Notes: generated by a model from the letters alone, not told the origin. A stretch of 64,000 nucleotides of DNA from Undaria pinnatifida (GCA_012845835.1 JABAKD010000028.1:9365632-9429631), one strand, 5' to 3'. Shown: positions 1-11,835, numbered from the stretch's first letter. Program-made: numbers and translations.

Positions 1-1157
1 TAAACGGTGGGGGGCGGGGGGGGGGTACATAGCGGCGAAGTCCTTTGCGCTTGCACCGAGAGGGGGACCGGCGCCAACCGTAGGTACTACAATAGGTACC
101 AGGTACAGATACAGCTCTATCGTACCAACTGCAAATCATATTTGAAAAAAAAACGCCACACGTGTGGACATCGGGTGTTATCCCCTACATGGTGCTGCCT
201 CATGATCACTATAGTCCCGTCACTTCGTGAGGGTCAGTCCGATACTACAGACTTGCTTACTCTAATGTGGGTGTATTCGGAGGTGGCCCTCGGCAGTTCT
301 CCGGCCTCTAAGCCTACTTCTCAGTTCTTAATTTCCGACGAGAAAATTATTTTTTCCGGACCGATCTCTGTTTTTTTCTTTCCTTTTTTTTTCCTTTTAT
401 TTTACCCTGCTTCTTCTGCGCACACAGCCACGTGAAGACACTAACCAAGCTCCGACAGCCACAGTATCTGCGTACCGTATGCACAGCAGAAAAGCCTGAA
501 ATCGGCCCTGCACAGAGCAGCAAGGTACGTGCTTGGTACAGCAGTGCGTTCGTGTCGACCAGACAGCAGAGTGAGACAACGCAAGCCAGCAGACAAGAAC
601 AAATGTTTTGCCGAGAGATACCATGCATGTACGAGTACTTTTTGGGTCATTTTTTCCTCGTTGATGTTGGTGCTCTTTGACGAATGCGTAATAAAGCCAC
701 CAATATCTAATTCGGATTGTCTCCAAGTACTGTTGACACTCAGCCTTGTGACGGCCGCCATGTAGACGTAATACACGTTTTTTAGTATAGACCATAAGAT
801 GATTGACGTGACCTAAACCAGCCGTCTCTTTGCTGTCACGTCAACCGCATGTTCCACGCTGCCGTGTGTATTGTATTCAAAAAAAAAAATCCACCCATCG
901 ACATCCAGCACACACATGTCCGGGCCGATTCGCCATCCTAGGGAGACAAAAGCTCTGTAGTCACAAACTTCGAGACAGACATATACATTGCGCGTACTTC
1001 AAGCAAGGAAACAGGTACATACGGTATATTCATCCATGTGGCGTCCGGGCTGTTGCTTGGAGCATGGCGGCGGGATTCTTGGCATTGTCGAGTCGCCAGT
1101 TTGCATCTACAATCAATCGTGGACCTTCGTCCGCTCCATATTATTTGTCCTATTTTC
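1..1157. other. Left-edge non-coding region, probably intron of the cereblon-like gene
   Basis: No open frame here resembles a known family. The minus-strand frames of up to 132 codons lack domain resemblance and plausible splice borders. The stretch starts with a G-rich run (about 7-27) and otherwise looks like unique, moderately AT-rich intron or intergenic DNA. Because the cereblon-like exon at 3649-4676 ends at a donor pointing left, this region is probably intronic, but that is inference. Confidence 0.4.
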
Positions 1158-1173
1158 CAGGGTTCTTCACGGT

Positions 1174-1745
1174 GCGGTTTTTCCTATCGGTTCGGCACGG
1201 TTCGGTGCGGTTAGCGCACCGTAGGATTTTTGCCCTCTTCAAAACCAAACCGCACCGCACCGTAGGATTCCTGATTTCGAAAAACCGCACCGAACCGCAC
1301 CGTAGGATACATGAAAACACCGAACCGCACCGTAGCACTTACAATTTTTGAAAACAGCACCGAACCGCTCCGTAGCACTTACTATTTTTGAAAACCGCAC
1401 CGAACCGCACCGTAGGATTTTCCATATTTTAAAGCCGAACCGAACCGCACCGTAGGATATATCACAGCACCGAACCGCACCGTAGGATGTAAAATATCCG
1501 AAAACCGCACCGAACCGCACCGTAGGATTTTCCATATTTCAAAGCCGAACCGAACCGCACCGTAGGATAAATCACAGCACCGAACCGCACCGTAGGATGT
1601 ACAATATATGAAAACCGCACCGAACCGCACCGTAAGATTCCCTATTTGTTAAAACCGCACCAAACCGCACCGTAGAAATGCCATCGAAACCGCACCGCAC
1701 CGGGTGCATGAAGCCATAAACCGTTAGACCGGTTACTTAACGGTG
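1174..1745. repeat. Satellite array 1 of the hAT-like element
   Basis: Roughly a dozen degenerate units of 30-60 bp built on AACCGCACCGAACCGCACC followed by GTAGGATT. The first unit is in the opposite orientation to the rest, so the left end is locally palindromic. Short spacers between units differ and include stretches similar to TTTCCATATTTTAAAGCCG. Confidence 0.85.
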
Positions 1746-2874
1746 CGGTTAACTTGAAACCGTAGAAAAAACGCGATTCTAGCGGTTCTATATGGTCACG
1801 GTTTCGCACGGTTTACGACGTTTTCTGCACGGTTTCGTGTCAAAATTAAAAAGAGTCCCCGCTAGCTTGGTTGATCTAATGGTATTTCATGTATTATTTG
1901 TTGTTTATCAGCTGATTTGTAGGTTAACAATTTATATTTATTGCTTACGTATTGAATATTTGTGTGCTACTGCTATTGCTCTTTTGACATTGCGAAGGAA
2001 GTAAACAAGATGTAAGTATTACACGATGTATTATACGTATCTGGCATGTATTACGCTTCCAATAAGACACCAAGCATTCGTCCGGCGCAGCTCCAAATCA
2101 CTAATCACGGAGCATCTTCCTTGCCAGGCACGCGCCATCAGCTGCCTGCTGTATCTTAGCGCAGTGGTGCACCGGAATAGCACAACAGCTGCTAAGAGCA
2201 CGAACTCGAGTTAGTCGAGAGGTGTAGCTAGAGTATGACACGCCTGGGCGGTGTTGGGGTGCGCCAGCGAGCGGCTGCTACAATGGTGCTCTCTCGCCCG
2301 CTTGGTGTCGTGGGAAAGGCGTTGGCTACTCGTACTCGCGCTCGTGCAGGTTGCTGGTATCATCGACCGTGAGAACAGGACAGCCCGTGTGTCATGTCAA
2401 TCCCAACACACCGTGATAGCGGCAGCAGCAGCAGCGCGGTCTAAGTGTCCGGCGCCGGGCGTGCTCGGAGCGGAGCACGCCTGCGCGGTGGCGACGTACG
2501 CTGAGCGCAGCAGCAGCAGCGGCGGCGGCGGCGGCGGCAGCAGCAGCTTCACACGACGAGAAGAAATGCGAAGCTGGTCCCACAATTGAACAAAGCGAAA
2601 ACAGAAACTGTTGCTATTGCCGATGCTGGTTCTGATGATGCTTGTTATTGTTGCTGAAGCGGATGGAATGCTGCCGCTAGCTGTGCTGCTGCTTGGTGTG
2701 ATGTGATACCTGCGGCGGCACTGCGGTGAACTCTGCCACCGTCGCCGTTGCTTGGCTGCCGTTGGTACTAGTACCTGGTGCGCCATGTTAAAAAAAACGT
2801 CAGAAACCATACGAATTAGTGGTTTGTACGGATTACTCATACGGTGCACCGTAGAGAAGCAGCGGCTTCGTTAA

Positions 2875-3350
2875 TGCGCCGAGAAAAGCTTGAAAACCGT
2901 ACGAAACCGCGTTTCGTACGGTTTATTCATAAGGCGCACCGTAGGGAAAACACGGTTTAATACGGTTTTCCTTACGGCGATTGGCCCCGCACCGTAGCAA
3001 AATCCGTTCAACGGGAAACCGCACCCAGCTACACCGTAGGATTCATCACAGCACCTAACCGCACAGTAAGATTTGCTAGATATGAAAACCGCACCGAACC
3101 ACACTGTAGGATACATGAAAACACCGAACCGAACCGTAGCATTTACGCTTTTGGAAAACCGCACCGTACGATTTTCAAATTTTCAAAACCGCACAGAACC
3201 GCACCGTAGGATATATCACAGCACCGAACCGCACTGTAGGGTTTACAATACCCGAAAACCGCACCGAACCGCACCGTAAGATTTCCGATTTTTTAAAACC
3301 GCACCGAACCGGACCGTAGGATTTTCGATTTGAAAAAACCGCACCATGCA
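2875..3350. repeat. Satellite array 2 of the hAT-like element
   Basis: The same ACCGCACC...GTAGGATT units as at 1174-1745, in one orientation and more diverged at the left side, where CGTACGG replaces some GCACCG cores. Two arrays of one unit inside one pair of terminal inverted repeats suggest subterminal arrays of a single element. Confidence 0.8.
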
Positions 3351-3376
3351 CGGGCGGATAACCGTGAAGAACCCTG

Positions 3377-3648
3377 ATATTTTTCCTTTCTGAGCGAGCG
3401 TAGCGGGCTTCGAATCCATAATATGTGTCCTATGTTTCCTTCCAGAGCGAGCATAACGGGCTTCGAATGCCGCCCGCGCCTTGTACTGGTATGCTTCGAG
3501 TATTGCGGAAAGCAGCACGCCTATATATGTAGCCCGAGGTTCAGCGCACTCGTGCACACTCTAAATAACGCCCCAGACAAACCGTCGGCCATCCCTCCGT
3601 GCATTTTTCGAAAAATAACAATACATAAAAAGCAGTGTTCCAACTTAC
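3377..3648. other. Intron sequence next to the cereblon-like donor site
   Basis: This is the first part of the intron after the exon ending at 3649, read on the minus strand from the GTAAGT donor at 3648. It contains two imperfect copies (about 3389-3424 and 3441-3475) of a motif with core GAGCGAGCGTAGCGGGCTTC. A related GCGCGAGCGCAGCGGG motif occurs near 32644. No exon recognised. Confidence 0.4.
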
Positions 3649-4676
3649 CCGCCCGTTCTTGAGGTCAGCCGGTTAACCACACCCAGATGTCTCGCCGCAT
3701 TTCCTGTTGCGCTGACCCCCGCCGCCCCTTGTCTTGCCCCAACTCCTCCGCCTGCTCCTCCCCCTCCTCCTGCTGCCCCCCCGCCCCCCCCTCCTCCTCC
3801 TCCTCCTCCTCCTCCTCCTCCTCCGCCAGCTCCTCCCCCTCCCCCTCCTGTCCCTTGGCTGAGCATGGACTCCGCGAGCGCCGCGTATGCCGGGTTCTGA
3901 AGCCTCAACGGGAGGGACTCGCCGGGGAACAGCACCACCCCAGGTAGAGACAGGATCGGCATTTCAACGGTAGATCCCACCTCCAGGTCTTCCCTCGACA
4001 GCGATGACCCCGTCGTAGCCTCGCCCAAGTAGGAATGCATGGCGGGGGTGGGCAGCAGCGCCCCCGGGGAGACCACTACCGCGGGTGAAGGTGCCGGTAC
4101 CCGTACCGATGCCAGGGCCGGTGCCAGGACCGGTGCAGGGATCGACGCTGGCACAGCTACTGGTATTGCTGCCGGTATAGATGGCCGTACCGCTGCGGGG
4201 ACAGCTACCGGTACATATGCCGGCACCGATGCTGGAATTGTCGATGCTAATGCCAGTGCCGGCGGTGCCGATGCCGGTGGCATTATTGGTCGGTCTCCGT
4301 TTGGCGCAGCAGGCTGGTCGTTCGGGTTGCGGACGGCCGCCGGATCTCCTTCTTCTGGCGTGTGTTGTTCGCTAATGCTGCTGCTCCTGCTACTGATGCT
4401 GTCGCTGTCATTGCCGCTGCCGTTGCTGCTGCTGCTGTTGCTGCTGCTATTGCCGCCGTTGCTGTTGCTGATACTGCTTCTGTTGCCGTCTGCGGGGCTG
4501 CCTGCTGCTGCTGGTGCAGCTGCTGGTGCTACTGCTGGTGCCGGTGACAGCGGCGATGGCCGTGGCTGTGGTGGGGAATGCGGTGGGGGCGGCGGGCGCG
4601 GCGGCATGGCCCTGCCTCCGAACCAGACGATCTCCGGCTCTTGCAGGCTCCTTTCCCAGAAGCTGGCGTCGTCCAT
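3649..4676 (-). CDS. CRBN: Cereblon-like LON substrate-binding-domain protein, first coding exon (partial gene)
   Basis: The ATG at 4676 opens a 342-codon exon starting MDDASFWERSL. It ends with two bases of a split codon at a strong donor (GTAAGTTG from 3648); reading through gives an immediate in-frame TAA. Residues about 70-210 are low complexity (Ser/Asn runs, then Pro-Val-Ala repeats). Next come HSYLGE, then MPILSLPGVVLFPGESLPLR, the start of a LON N-terminal domain. The pairing of H-x-YLG with this LON start is typical of cereblon, the substrate receptor of CUL4-DDB1 ubiquitin ligase. Oddly, the LON domain is then interrupted by a run of about 50 mostly Gly residues before HLGVVNRLTSRTGG. 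The rest of LON and any thalidomide-binding CULT domain must lie in exons to the left, not found here. A different LON-domain protein is the main alternative. Confidence 0.72.
3772..3850. repeat. CCT/poly-C tract coding for poly-Gly
   Basis: C-rich run with many CCT triplets inside the cereblon-like exon; on the coding strand it gives the Gly-rich insert in the LON domain. Its length is open to replication slippage and assembly error. Confidence 0.85.
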
Positions 4677-5308
4677 GTGGTGAGTGCTTGCTGTGTGCTT
4701 CTTGCAGGCTTGTTGTGCCGAACTTGAACTCTGTCGGCAGAATGTTCTTGCTGTGCGCGACGTAAAGTATACGTCCGGTAACAGCAGGGTTCTCGCCAGA
4801 AGAAGCAACACCACCGCCAACAACTACTACAGCGGCAGCAACAGCTGTAGCAGCAACAGCAGCAGCAACAGCAGCAGCAACAGGAACAGGAACAACAACC
4901 AAAACGAAAAGAACCACAATAGCAGCAACCAAAGGAAGCTTGGCTTGGGGACTGGGGACTGAATACTAAACACTGAACGCCCTTCCTGAAAAAATTGGCT
5001 GGGCGCTTCCCTGTTTTCGTTCGCTTTTACGATTGGGGCAGTGGAAACGGCACCCACCCTCTGAGTTTCGGCTCGCCTCCCCCAGCTGCTGAGCGTAGCT
5101 TCAGGCTTCTCGTTCGCTGGGGATCGAAATGTGTCCGACGCCTACATTCAAATCAACAGAGCATCCAAACAATAGCAAACCCTTCACCGGGACATGCATG
5201 TTTCGTCCCCTATTTCCAGGAATAAGAACAACTGACCCAAACAACATACTCATTCTCTCTGTCACAGCAGAACTACGCCTTCGTAGTTGCGCCACACACA
5301 CCAGAGGG
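4677..5308. promoter_or_regulatory. Divergent intergenic region between the cereblon-like gene and a small plus-strand ORF
   Basis: About 630 bp between two outward-facing starts, so it should hold the 5' UTR and promoter of the minus-strand gene. A CAG/CAACAG microsatellite lies at about 4828-4885. A pyrimidine stretch ending CTGTCACAG near 5265 looks like a 3' splice site, so the plus-strand ORF may belong to a spliced transcript. I cannot identify a core promoter motif with confidence. Confidence 0.35.
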
Positions 5309-5458
5309 ATGGTCTCGGGTTCGACTGTTCGCTACGCGTCGTGGCCGTACTTCTTTGCCCTATTGATCATGTCCGCCGGGGTGATCGTCCCTCTGCTGGT
5401 TATGGTCACGAGATTGCGACGCAACCTCTTCAAGCAGCTTCGCCGAGAGGCAGAGTAA
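5309..5458 (+). CDS. Possible small single-pass membrane protein (49 aa)
   Basis: Short frame ATG to TAA. It begins MVSGSTVRYASW, has one hydrophobic segment (about residues 13-34, PYFFALLIMSAGVIVPLLVM) and ends in a basic tail rich in Arg/Lys (TRLRRNLFKQLRREAE). Third codon positions are mostly G or C, like the recognised genes here. The frame stays open upstream to 5129, and a CTGTCACAG acceptor-like site at about 5265 could make this the last exon of a longer gene. The shape fits small mitochondrial inner-membrane or ER proteins, but I do not recognise a family and assign no function. Confidence 0.35.
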   Translation: MVSGSTVRYASWPYFFALLIMSAGVIVPLLVMVTRLRRNLFKQLRREAE

Positions 5459-7784
5459 AGCACAGCAAGCACGCATCAACAACCCAGAGGATAAGCCGAT
5501 GGTGGTTGAAGCACGAAGAAGCGCGGACCATGTAAGGGGACGGCAGTGATACAGCGAGTCCCGCAATACCCCCCCCCCGCCAGCACTTTTGGTTGATAAC
5601 TCCGCCAGAGCAAGACAACAAGGAAGCCCTCATCAAGTTTCGCCGCATTTTTCGGGTCGGTGCTTGGGTCCGTGCCGCTAGCTGCTGGGCTGCTGCTGGG
5701 CCGGGGTGGGTGCATCACTGGTGGCGCGTTTAGAACCGGGAACATTGCGCTGGTACGATTGTTTGCATCGAGGAAAAGGGGAAGGTATCAGCAACATCGT
5801 TGCAGGTTTCTGTTTTGCTTGCTGCTTGCTGTTAATGCTAAGCCGCTGAGCCCTCAGCAGCTGCTGTGCCAGGGTGGCGGCATGCTGTGCCAGGGGGTGG
5901 GTGCATGTTGGGATGCATCCATGAAGGATGTTACGCTGAACGTTGCACCCGCGGTCAATCCTCCCAGGAGCAAATAGCTCTGCAGCAAGCTTCCGTGGCG
6001 TGACGTGCTCGCCTAAGCCCTGTCATCGAATCGCAGGGCAGTGACTCGCAGAAGCACATTGTTCTCGTTCGCTGTTACTTACCAGTGAGATCTAGAAAGC
6101 CGGGAAAGCTACGACCCTTCGAGGCCGTCCCCCAGCTCACGTTTTGCGGCATGATGGCAGCGGTACATGAGAACTGCTGTGCTAGTCTACGCATACGAGC
6201 ATGACACGTACGTAAAACTAGGGGACGTTTTGGTTGGGGGGGTACTTTTTTTCGCTTTTTGGTGTGTACAGTCACACGTAGTACCTGTCGTTGTCTTGTG
6301 GTATCGAGAGATCATCCCAGATTCGAAGGTGCTTATTCCGTGTTTAGGGTCGGTCAATGCCCACGGCGGAGCCTTGCCTTGCGCGTGCCACCACTGCAAC
6401 GTGCTGTGCGGTGGTGCGGGGCCTAGATGCTGTGCTTTGGGAAGGAATTGACGCGGCACATGCTGTACCTTGCCTTGACCGTGCGGGGCTCGTTTTGGCG
6501 GTAGCAATACTGCAGTACAGCAGTTGCGGTGATTCCAGTAGATAGAGCAGTATCCAGCACTCGTAGGCGATGCTTCAGGCGGGGCACAGCTGTGAGGAAG
6601 TCAGGCGTATTCGGCGTTCTAGGCATGGCGTACTCGGAGGTACTGGCGTGTACTCTGAGGTGTTGGTGTTCTTGTATTAACACTGGCGAGATGCTGGGAG
6701 TGCTGTCAGCCGGCAGCACGTTTGATACAACTGATGTACCAGGTATTAATAGTTACCAGGTATGTTCTTCGTTTCAAGGGGTGTCCTTCGTACCAGAGTA
6801 CGTGTAAAACTTGCGATTGTACTCACACGAGTACCGGTAGTCTTTCTGCATTTGCGTGTCGTACCGGTACGGCATTGGTACTAATAGGAGTGTTATGAAT
6901 AGTATATAACATAGTAGTTTATTTTTTTTTCATCTTGGGGTCACCGCTGCCTCTACATGCACGCACCGAAGGGAGGATCGGACACGAACGCGGTTTCTTG
7001 GAGAAAAACCCAGGCGGGTTTCAATGGCGATGGCTTGGGGTTCGGGATAAGGGTGAGGGAGGGGGCAAGCACACGGGACCGATCAAGAAAGGGCGCTCTT
7101 GTTCCTGCCTGGCGCCAAACGACGGGGGCTCGACGGACAACTCATTTTGGTGCCGCCTGGTGGGTCTTGGAGGAGAGGGAGGAGGAGGAGGACGGAGACG
7201 AGGAGGAGGAGAAGGGGGGCCGGGAGGAAGAGGAGGAGGAGAAGGAAACCACTGCCAAGAAGCAGGAGGCGGTGGGGTGGGCGGCGGGAAGCGCGGGGGT
7301 AAGGGGGGTGTCCGCTTCCTGCCTTGGAGCAACCGGCCGCCCGAGGTGAGTGGCATTTCCTGTGTTTTCACGAGCGGGACCAACGTGTCGAGGATAGGAG
7401 TATTATGGTGTGTTCTTCCCCTCTCACTTCAAGGTGGATCGACAACAAAATGCCGCGTGGGCCCCACCTTGCCGCTTGCGGTCCACCGCTCTTGGGATGG
7501 GTTACATGCAGGACAAATGTGTCCTGGATGCTGTAAGAAACCTGTTGAGAAAATGCAGTACCGGTACTCTGTCTTACTGATGGCGGTGCTGCTGTAGTTG
7601 GTGCATTTTTAATGTACAGCGGTAGTATTGACAGTGCCGAAATTCGATAAACTCAAGATCTGGAGACTAGATATGTTGGGTTTTTTTGTTCGTTTCATCT
7701 CGGGCGCTGTTTGTCTCCCGGGCTGGCGGCCGCCGTGCGCTCACTCCCCCCCCCATCCGCTATCCACGGTTCGGCAGTAAGCAC

Positions 7785-7950
7785 CCTTGCGTTAGGGGTG
7801 AACCTGTGTTAGGGATTCAACTTGCGTTACAGGTACAAAGAGCACTCTTGCGTTTAAGGCACATTGGTACCACTTGCGTTACAAGACACAAACAGCAGCC
7901 CGCTTGCGTGAATGGTACGTAAGTACCACTTGCGATACGAAGGCACAAAC
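7785..7950 (+). repeat. Degenerate CTTGCGT tandem repeats
   Basis: Six or so spaced copies of CTTGCGTTA, each followed by GG/CAGGTAC- or CACAAACAG-like sequence at intervals of about 25-45 bp. Within it, CACTTGCGTTACAAGACACAAACAG recurs as a diverged CACTTGCGATACGAAGGCACAAACAG. Confidence 0.6.
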
Positions 7951-9360
7951 AGTACTGAAGGCGCTGGTACAGCAGTAAGTGCCGTTGCAAACAAATACAA
8001 GTGGCTATTATTTTGTTTTCGGCGCCGACCAGAGGACGCCATTGAAAGGCACTCTCTAAAGACACAAAGGGCAGAGCAGCTGCTGATCGGCCACCTCCGT
8101 TCGCCGTGGTTGCTTCCGCTTGCTGTTGCCTTTCTGCTGCTGCAATGTATTCGATATTAATTTCAGGTATTTTTTACCCGAGAACGTGGTTACCCATATT
8201 TACTGTGGCCTGTGATATATCGTGAATTATATTTTGAACTCTAACTCCATCTTTGTCGCCGAAAACCTGTGCTCAGTTCTTAAAGAGACGACTTTTCCCG
8301 ATCCCCTGCTGCTTGTCAGGTGTGTGTGTATCTCCCATTCAAAAATGGCGTTCTCTTCTCGGCTCCACCTGGCGACGGCAACAATATGAAGGCTGCCTCG
8401 ACGGAACGCAAGACTCCTACGGTAATTTGCACTGCATGCAGAATAGCAGTAGCGCAGGCTATCTTATCGACGATTTTATTATATCGAATTATCGTATCTT
8501 CCATATATCGTGCGTACATCGTTCCAGGTATAGAATATTTATATATCGAACTTTCGATATATTGTAGTTGCTGATATACCTGGTAGAATATCGGGCTTTC
8601 GACGTGTCGTGCGTAAATCATACCGGCGTATCAGACGTTCGATACCTAGTATGTCGTAGAAATCGCACACGTATTGCTTTCGATGCCCTGGCAACCCCGT
8701 TTTTTTTTTTTGCTGATTTTGAACGAAGCAAATCGGCGCATCGACAACAGTAATATCGAAAATAACGTCGATTTGTTTTTCGCTTACATCGGTATCGTGT
8801 CGATTTCGACTCTCGCTCGATATCGGTCGCTCCGCAGCAGAAAACGATGCAAGTCGCATTGTTTTGCGGTGCATGTCGTCTGGCCCTAGCATATGTTGCA
8901 GATATTGATTGTTCCGATGCTTGTCGTGTGCGTGGTAGGTTGGGTTCTAACCCTATTTCTGATGCGCCGAACAACGCTGACTCGCTTGCATTGCCCTAGC
9001 GTCAGGTGGTTGCAGATGCGACCGCGCATGCGTACGTGTGTTGGTAGAGGCGCGGGAGGGGAGAAGGGGAGGGTGGTCTCGGGGTTGGGATTGAGTGATA
9101 CTTTCATCGGGGCGTTGGGACTGTTGGGCCAGCCACAGCTTGCGACCATCTCTGGGTTGGCTTGTACTCGGCCTCTGCAACAGCAGTATATCGGGAGATG
9201 CAGGGTTTTTGGGTGGAACGGGCATTTTATTTTGTGTTTTCGTCAGTATGTACAAGGTACACTTTTTCATGGAACGCGGTGCGTGGGACATCTGCCGTCC
9301 CTCATTGATTAATGCCAATTTATGTATCCATGTGCGTCTTCTGCGAAGGCGAGATGTGGT

Positions 9361-9445
9361 GCAGCTCCCAATTGAGAATTTGGGCTCGTCGGGGCTAAAA
9401 CTCTGCAACTCCCAATTGAGAATTTAGGGCTCGTCCGGGGCTAAA
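9361..9445 (+). repeat. 43-bp direct duplication
   Basis: Two adjacent near-identical units, each containing CTCCCAATTGAGAATTT followed by GGGCTCGTC and GGGGCTAAA. They differ by a few single-base changes and indels. Confidence 0.8.
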
Positions 9446-10129
9446 CCTAGGCAAACATTGTGTTTAGCGCTCTCGACGCGCCTGATTGGCAGCCTTGTCC
9501 GAACTGAATTGGACGACGAGCGCTACGATAATTGAGATGGTGCGTTTTGGCCAAAGCTTAATCTGACTAACATGGCTCCTCAACTCAAGAATGCAGTATG
9601 ACATATCGGTGGAATGCCTTTTTGCCTGAAGGTGCTCACAATGGTCTTAGATATATCCATCAATAGGCTATGGGGTTGTTCGTCGGCTTGCAAAAAGTGT
9701 TACAAATTTTAGTCCGTTGTGGGACCATAAAAAAATATGCTAGAAAAAATGTATGCACCTGTACCGTAGCACATGTAATGTTTCTGAGCCGGAAGTCGAA
9801 ATTTATTTGAAGATGAAGAGATGATCTGGTCTCGGCTCCTTTGCCCTGCATCTTGAACATAGTCCGCACGACGGCGACTTACAGTAGGAGGACCGGCGCC
9901 TCTGTTGGGCAACGGCCATCGTCGCTGTCAGTATGGTGTTAGTTCCGTCCGCCCTTTGACCAAGGCTGCAGTCGGGGCGGTCATGTTTCGTACGGTAGCT
10001 CTGGTGCGCCACATTTGTTTTTTTGGGAGGTTTCCTCAAACAGTATAGTAGGAACCGGACCAGCAGGTACAGTAGCCTTTGCGATGTTCTCATCCCACAA
10101 ATCATACCAGATACAAGTATCAAATATAT

Positions 10130-10575
10130 TTGGGGGAGCTCAAGACCTTTTCCCAAACTCTGGTTTTGGAGAAGAAACAAAAATGCTACCGGAACAACCC
10201 CATGATGGCCTAGGTACGCGCGACGAGAACCATGCCCGAAAATATATATATATATATATATATTTCCGACCATTTCGGTGTGAAGGAGAGCCCGGTCGTT
10301 CAGAACTATTTCAAGCTGGAAAGTTCTTCTTTCGTAGCACCCGCGTTAAAAAACGGATTTAGAGCATGAACAGCAAAAGACAAGAAAAAAAAAATCGAGA
10401 ACCAAGAACCTAAGGCGCGCGCCCAGGTATACAAATGCTCTTATCCTTTGGAAACTAAGAGAGGTGACATTCCGACGATTTTTTGGGTCAAGTAGTGCTC
10501 AGCCCTACCATCATTCAGAGAATATTTTTGACCTCAAAAAGTGCTATCTCGCGCTATCGTAATGGCACGCGTCCG
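10130..10575 (+). repeat. Family A dispersed repeat
   Basis: Shares an ordered set of blocks with other copies: an 'AAACTG-TTTTTGG-AAACAAA' block, CCCATG-GCCTAGGTA, a CCGACGATTTTGGGT block, then CATTCAGA-AAT-TTT and a CTATCG/CCGTAG end near CACGCGTCCG. This copy is split by a TA microsatellite and about 200 bp of other sequence. No coding potential is evident. Confidence 0.6.
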
Positions 10576-10594
10576 ATTGCAGTTTTAGCTTGGA

Positions 10595-10865
10595 CTGATT
10601 CTACGATACCCCCCCTCCAAAACCGGCGACTTTGTATGACGAACGTTTCATGGCTGCTCGATACGATGAAGCATATATATGCTATGAAACAAACATCCTC
10701 AAACATTTTCCTGTTTGCAAAGGACTATCGAACGGTGACGTCGGGGTGGCAAGGGGCACCGTACTTCAGAACATACGTCCGGGGGCTGGTTTCAAAATCG
10801 GCGATTCCGTTGAAGAAAAAGGTTGGGGGGGCTACCGCAAAACGACTCCTCCTTGAATTTTTTTA
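10595..10865 (+). repeat. Family C dispersed repeat, copy 1
   Basis: Starts GACTGATTCTACGATA followed by a C run, and ends GTTGGGGGGGCTACCGC. It matches 26775-27055 and 62777-63035 along the whole length. A frame through it reads NERFMAARYDE ... VGVARGT ... GAGFK with GDSVEEK, and pieces of that frame reappear in the other copies, so it may descend from a coding sequence. I do not recognise a family. Confidence 0.7.
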
Positions 10866-11694
10866 TTTGTGTGATTTATTTAGAGCTATATACAGGTGAG
10901 GAGGTCCACAAAAAAAAATGGCAAGCACATCTCTACCGTGTACGTACCGTGTGCCAATATATACTACACCGGAGTTGTCATGATATCCTTTGCAGAATGT
11001 TCACCTTCGCGATGGAGCCCTGCACCTTGGCGTGGCACGACCATCTCTCGTCGTTTGGGCGGATTCTCCACAGCGACTACACTTGGGGTCTAAATCAGCA
11101 TAAACACGCTCTTGTCCTTCTGTCTGCCCCCTCTCAAAAGCCAAGGAAGGAACTACGATATACGCACATTTTTTCCCCCCGATCGGTGTCCCTAACGGAC
11201 TCTTATACCGCAACGATGTCAACCGATAGCTGACACATGCAACAAGCGACCCACGCCCCAGCTTCCTCCTTCTATGCCCCCTTGTGCACTTCTAGACCCC
11301 AGGTACCTGATTTCAAATTACGATGTGCTCAGCCGATGACGCCGTATCTCGACAAGCACGCACATCGTTCAGAAGTTGTAAACGCACCCTCTGTTCATCG
11401 ATTTTTTATTTATACAGTTTTTCTCCTCCGGCTAGTCTAATGGGTAAAACTAAAGCTTAGCGAAGCTCACCTCACCACAAGTTGCACGTGTTTTCACATG
11501 TAGCCGTGGTGTCATTTTTGTTCCATTGCGTTCACAAGCCAGCACGAACTGTGGTGCGCCACCCGGCTTCAGTAACGACACAACAGACCTCGACCTCAAG
11601 CAGCACTTGTTAGAGGGGGGGTTATGTTGTTTTGATGTCTTTCTTTGCAGTGTGGCTCGACGGGCACTCGCGCGACTGGCTCCCCTGTTCCTTC

Positions 11695-11835
11695 GCGGTC
11701 TTAGCTTTTACGTGCTGGCCAATTTGATGTTGTTGCGATGTGAACCCGCGGTGGAATCGATATAGCTACGCTCTGCGCCAAGCAAACCGCCGAAAGTACT
11801 TTCGTCGAGGTGAGGTGCAGAGTCACGAAGCGCAA
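11695..11835 (+). repeat. Family E dispersed repeat, copy 1
   Basis: About 140 bp matching 12585-12715. Both contain GTGAACCCGC, a TGGAAT block, ACGCT-TGCGCCAAGCAAA, CGTCGA or CGCCGA, and AGAGTCAC in the same order and orientation. Confidence 0.65.

Larger units (their letters stand above)
1158..3376. mobile_element. hAT-like non-autonomous element with internal satellite arrays
   Basis: The ends are inverted copies of the 16-mer CAGGGTTCTTCACGGT: it begins at 1158, and its complement ends at 3376. The flanking octamers, CTATTTTC on the left and ATATTTTT on the right, match at 6 of 8 positions, as a decayed 8-bp target-site duplication would. CAGGG-type ends and 8-bp duplications are typical of hAT transposons. 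No transposase frame is visible, so the element would be non-autonomous. The interior is mostly two arrays of ACCGCACCGTAGGATT-type repeats around about 1.1 kb of other sequence. It lies in the presumed intron after the first exon of the cereblon-like gene. Confidence 0.6.

Noticed and set aside
1174..1745. CRISPR-like regular repeats
   Set aside because: Unit length and spacing vary, spacers are related to each other, and the host is clearly a spliced eukaryote.
2397..2849. Minus-strand frame of 150 codons as a possible next exon of the cereblon-like gene
   Set aside because: Lies inside the hAT-like element and shows no LON continuation; one alternative-frame fragment (ATVAEF) is too short to count.
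4039..4683. Plus-strand frame of 214 codons with Gly-Thr-Ala-Asp repeats
   Set aside because: It is the antisense shadow of the Pro/Val/Ala repeats in the cereblon-like exon and has no recognised domain.
6957..7597. Possible spliced plus-strand gene with a Glu-rich exon and a GTGAGT donor at 7348
   Set aside because: A GAG tract keeps all three frames open, each frame gives a different plausible protein, and no family is recognised.
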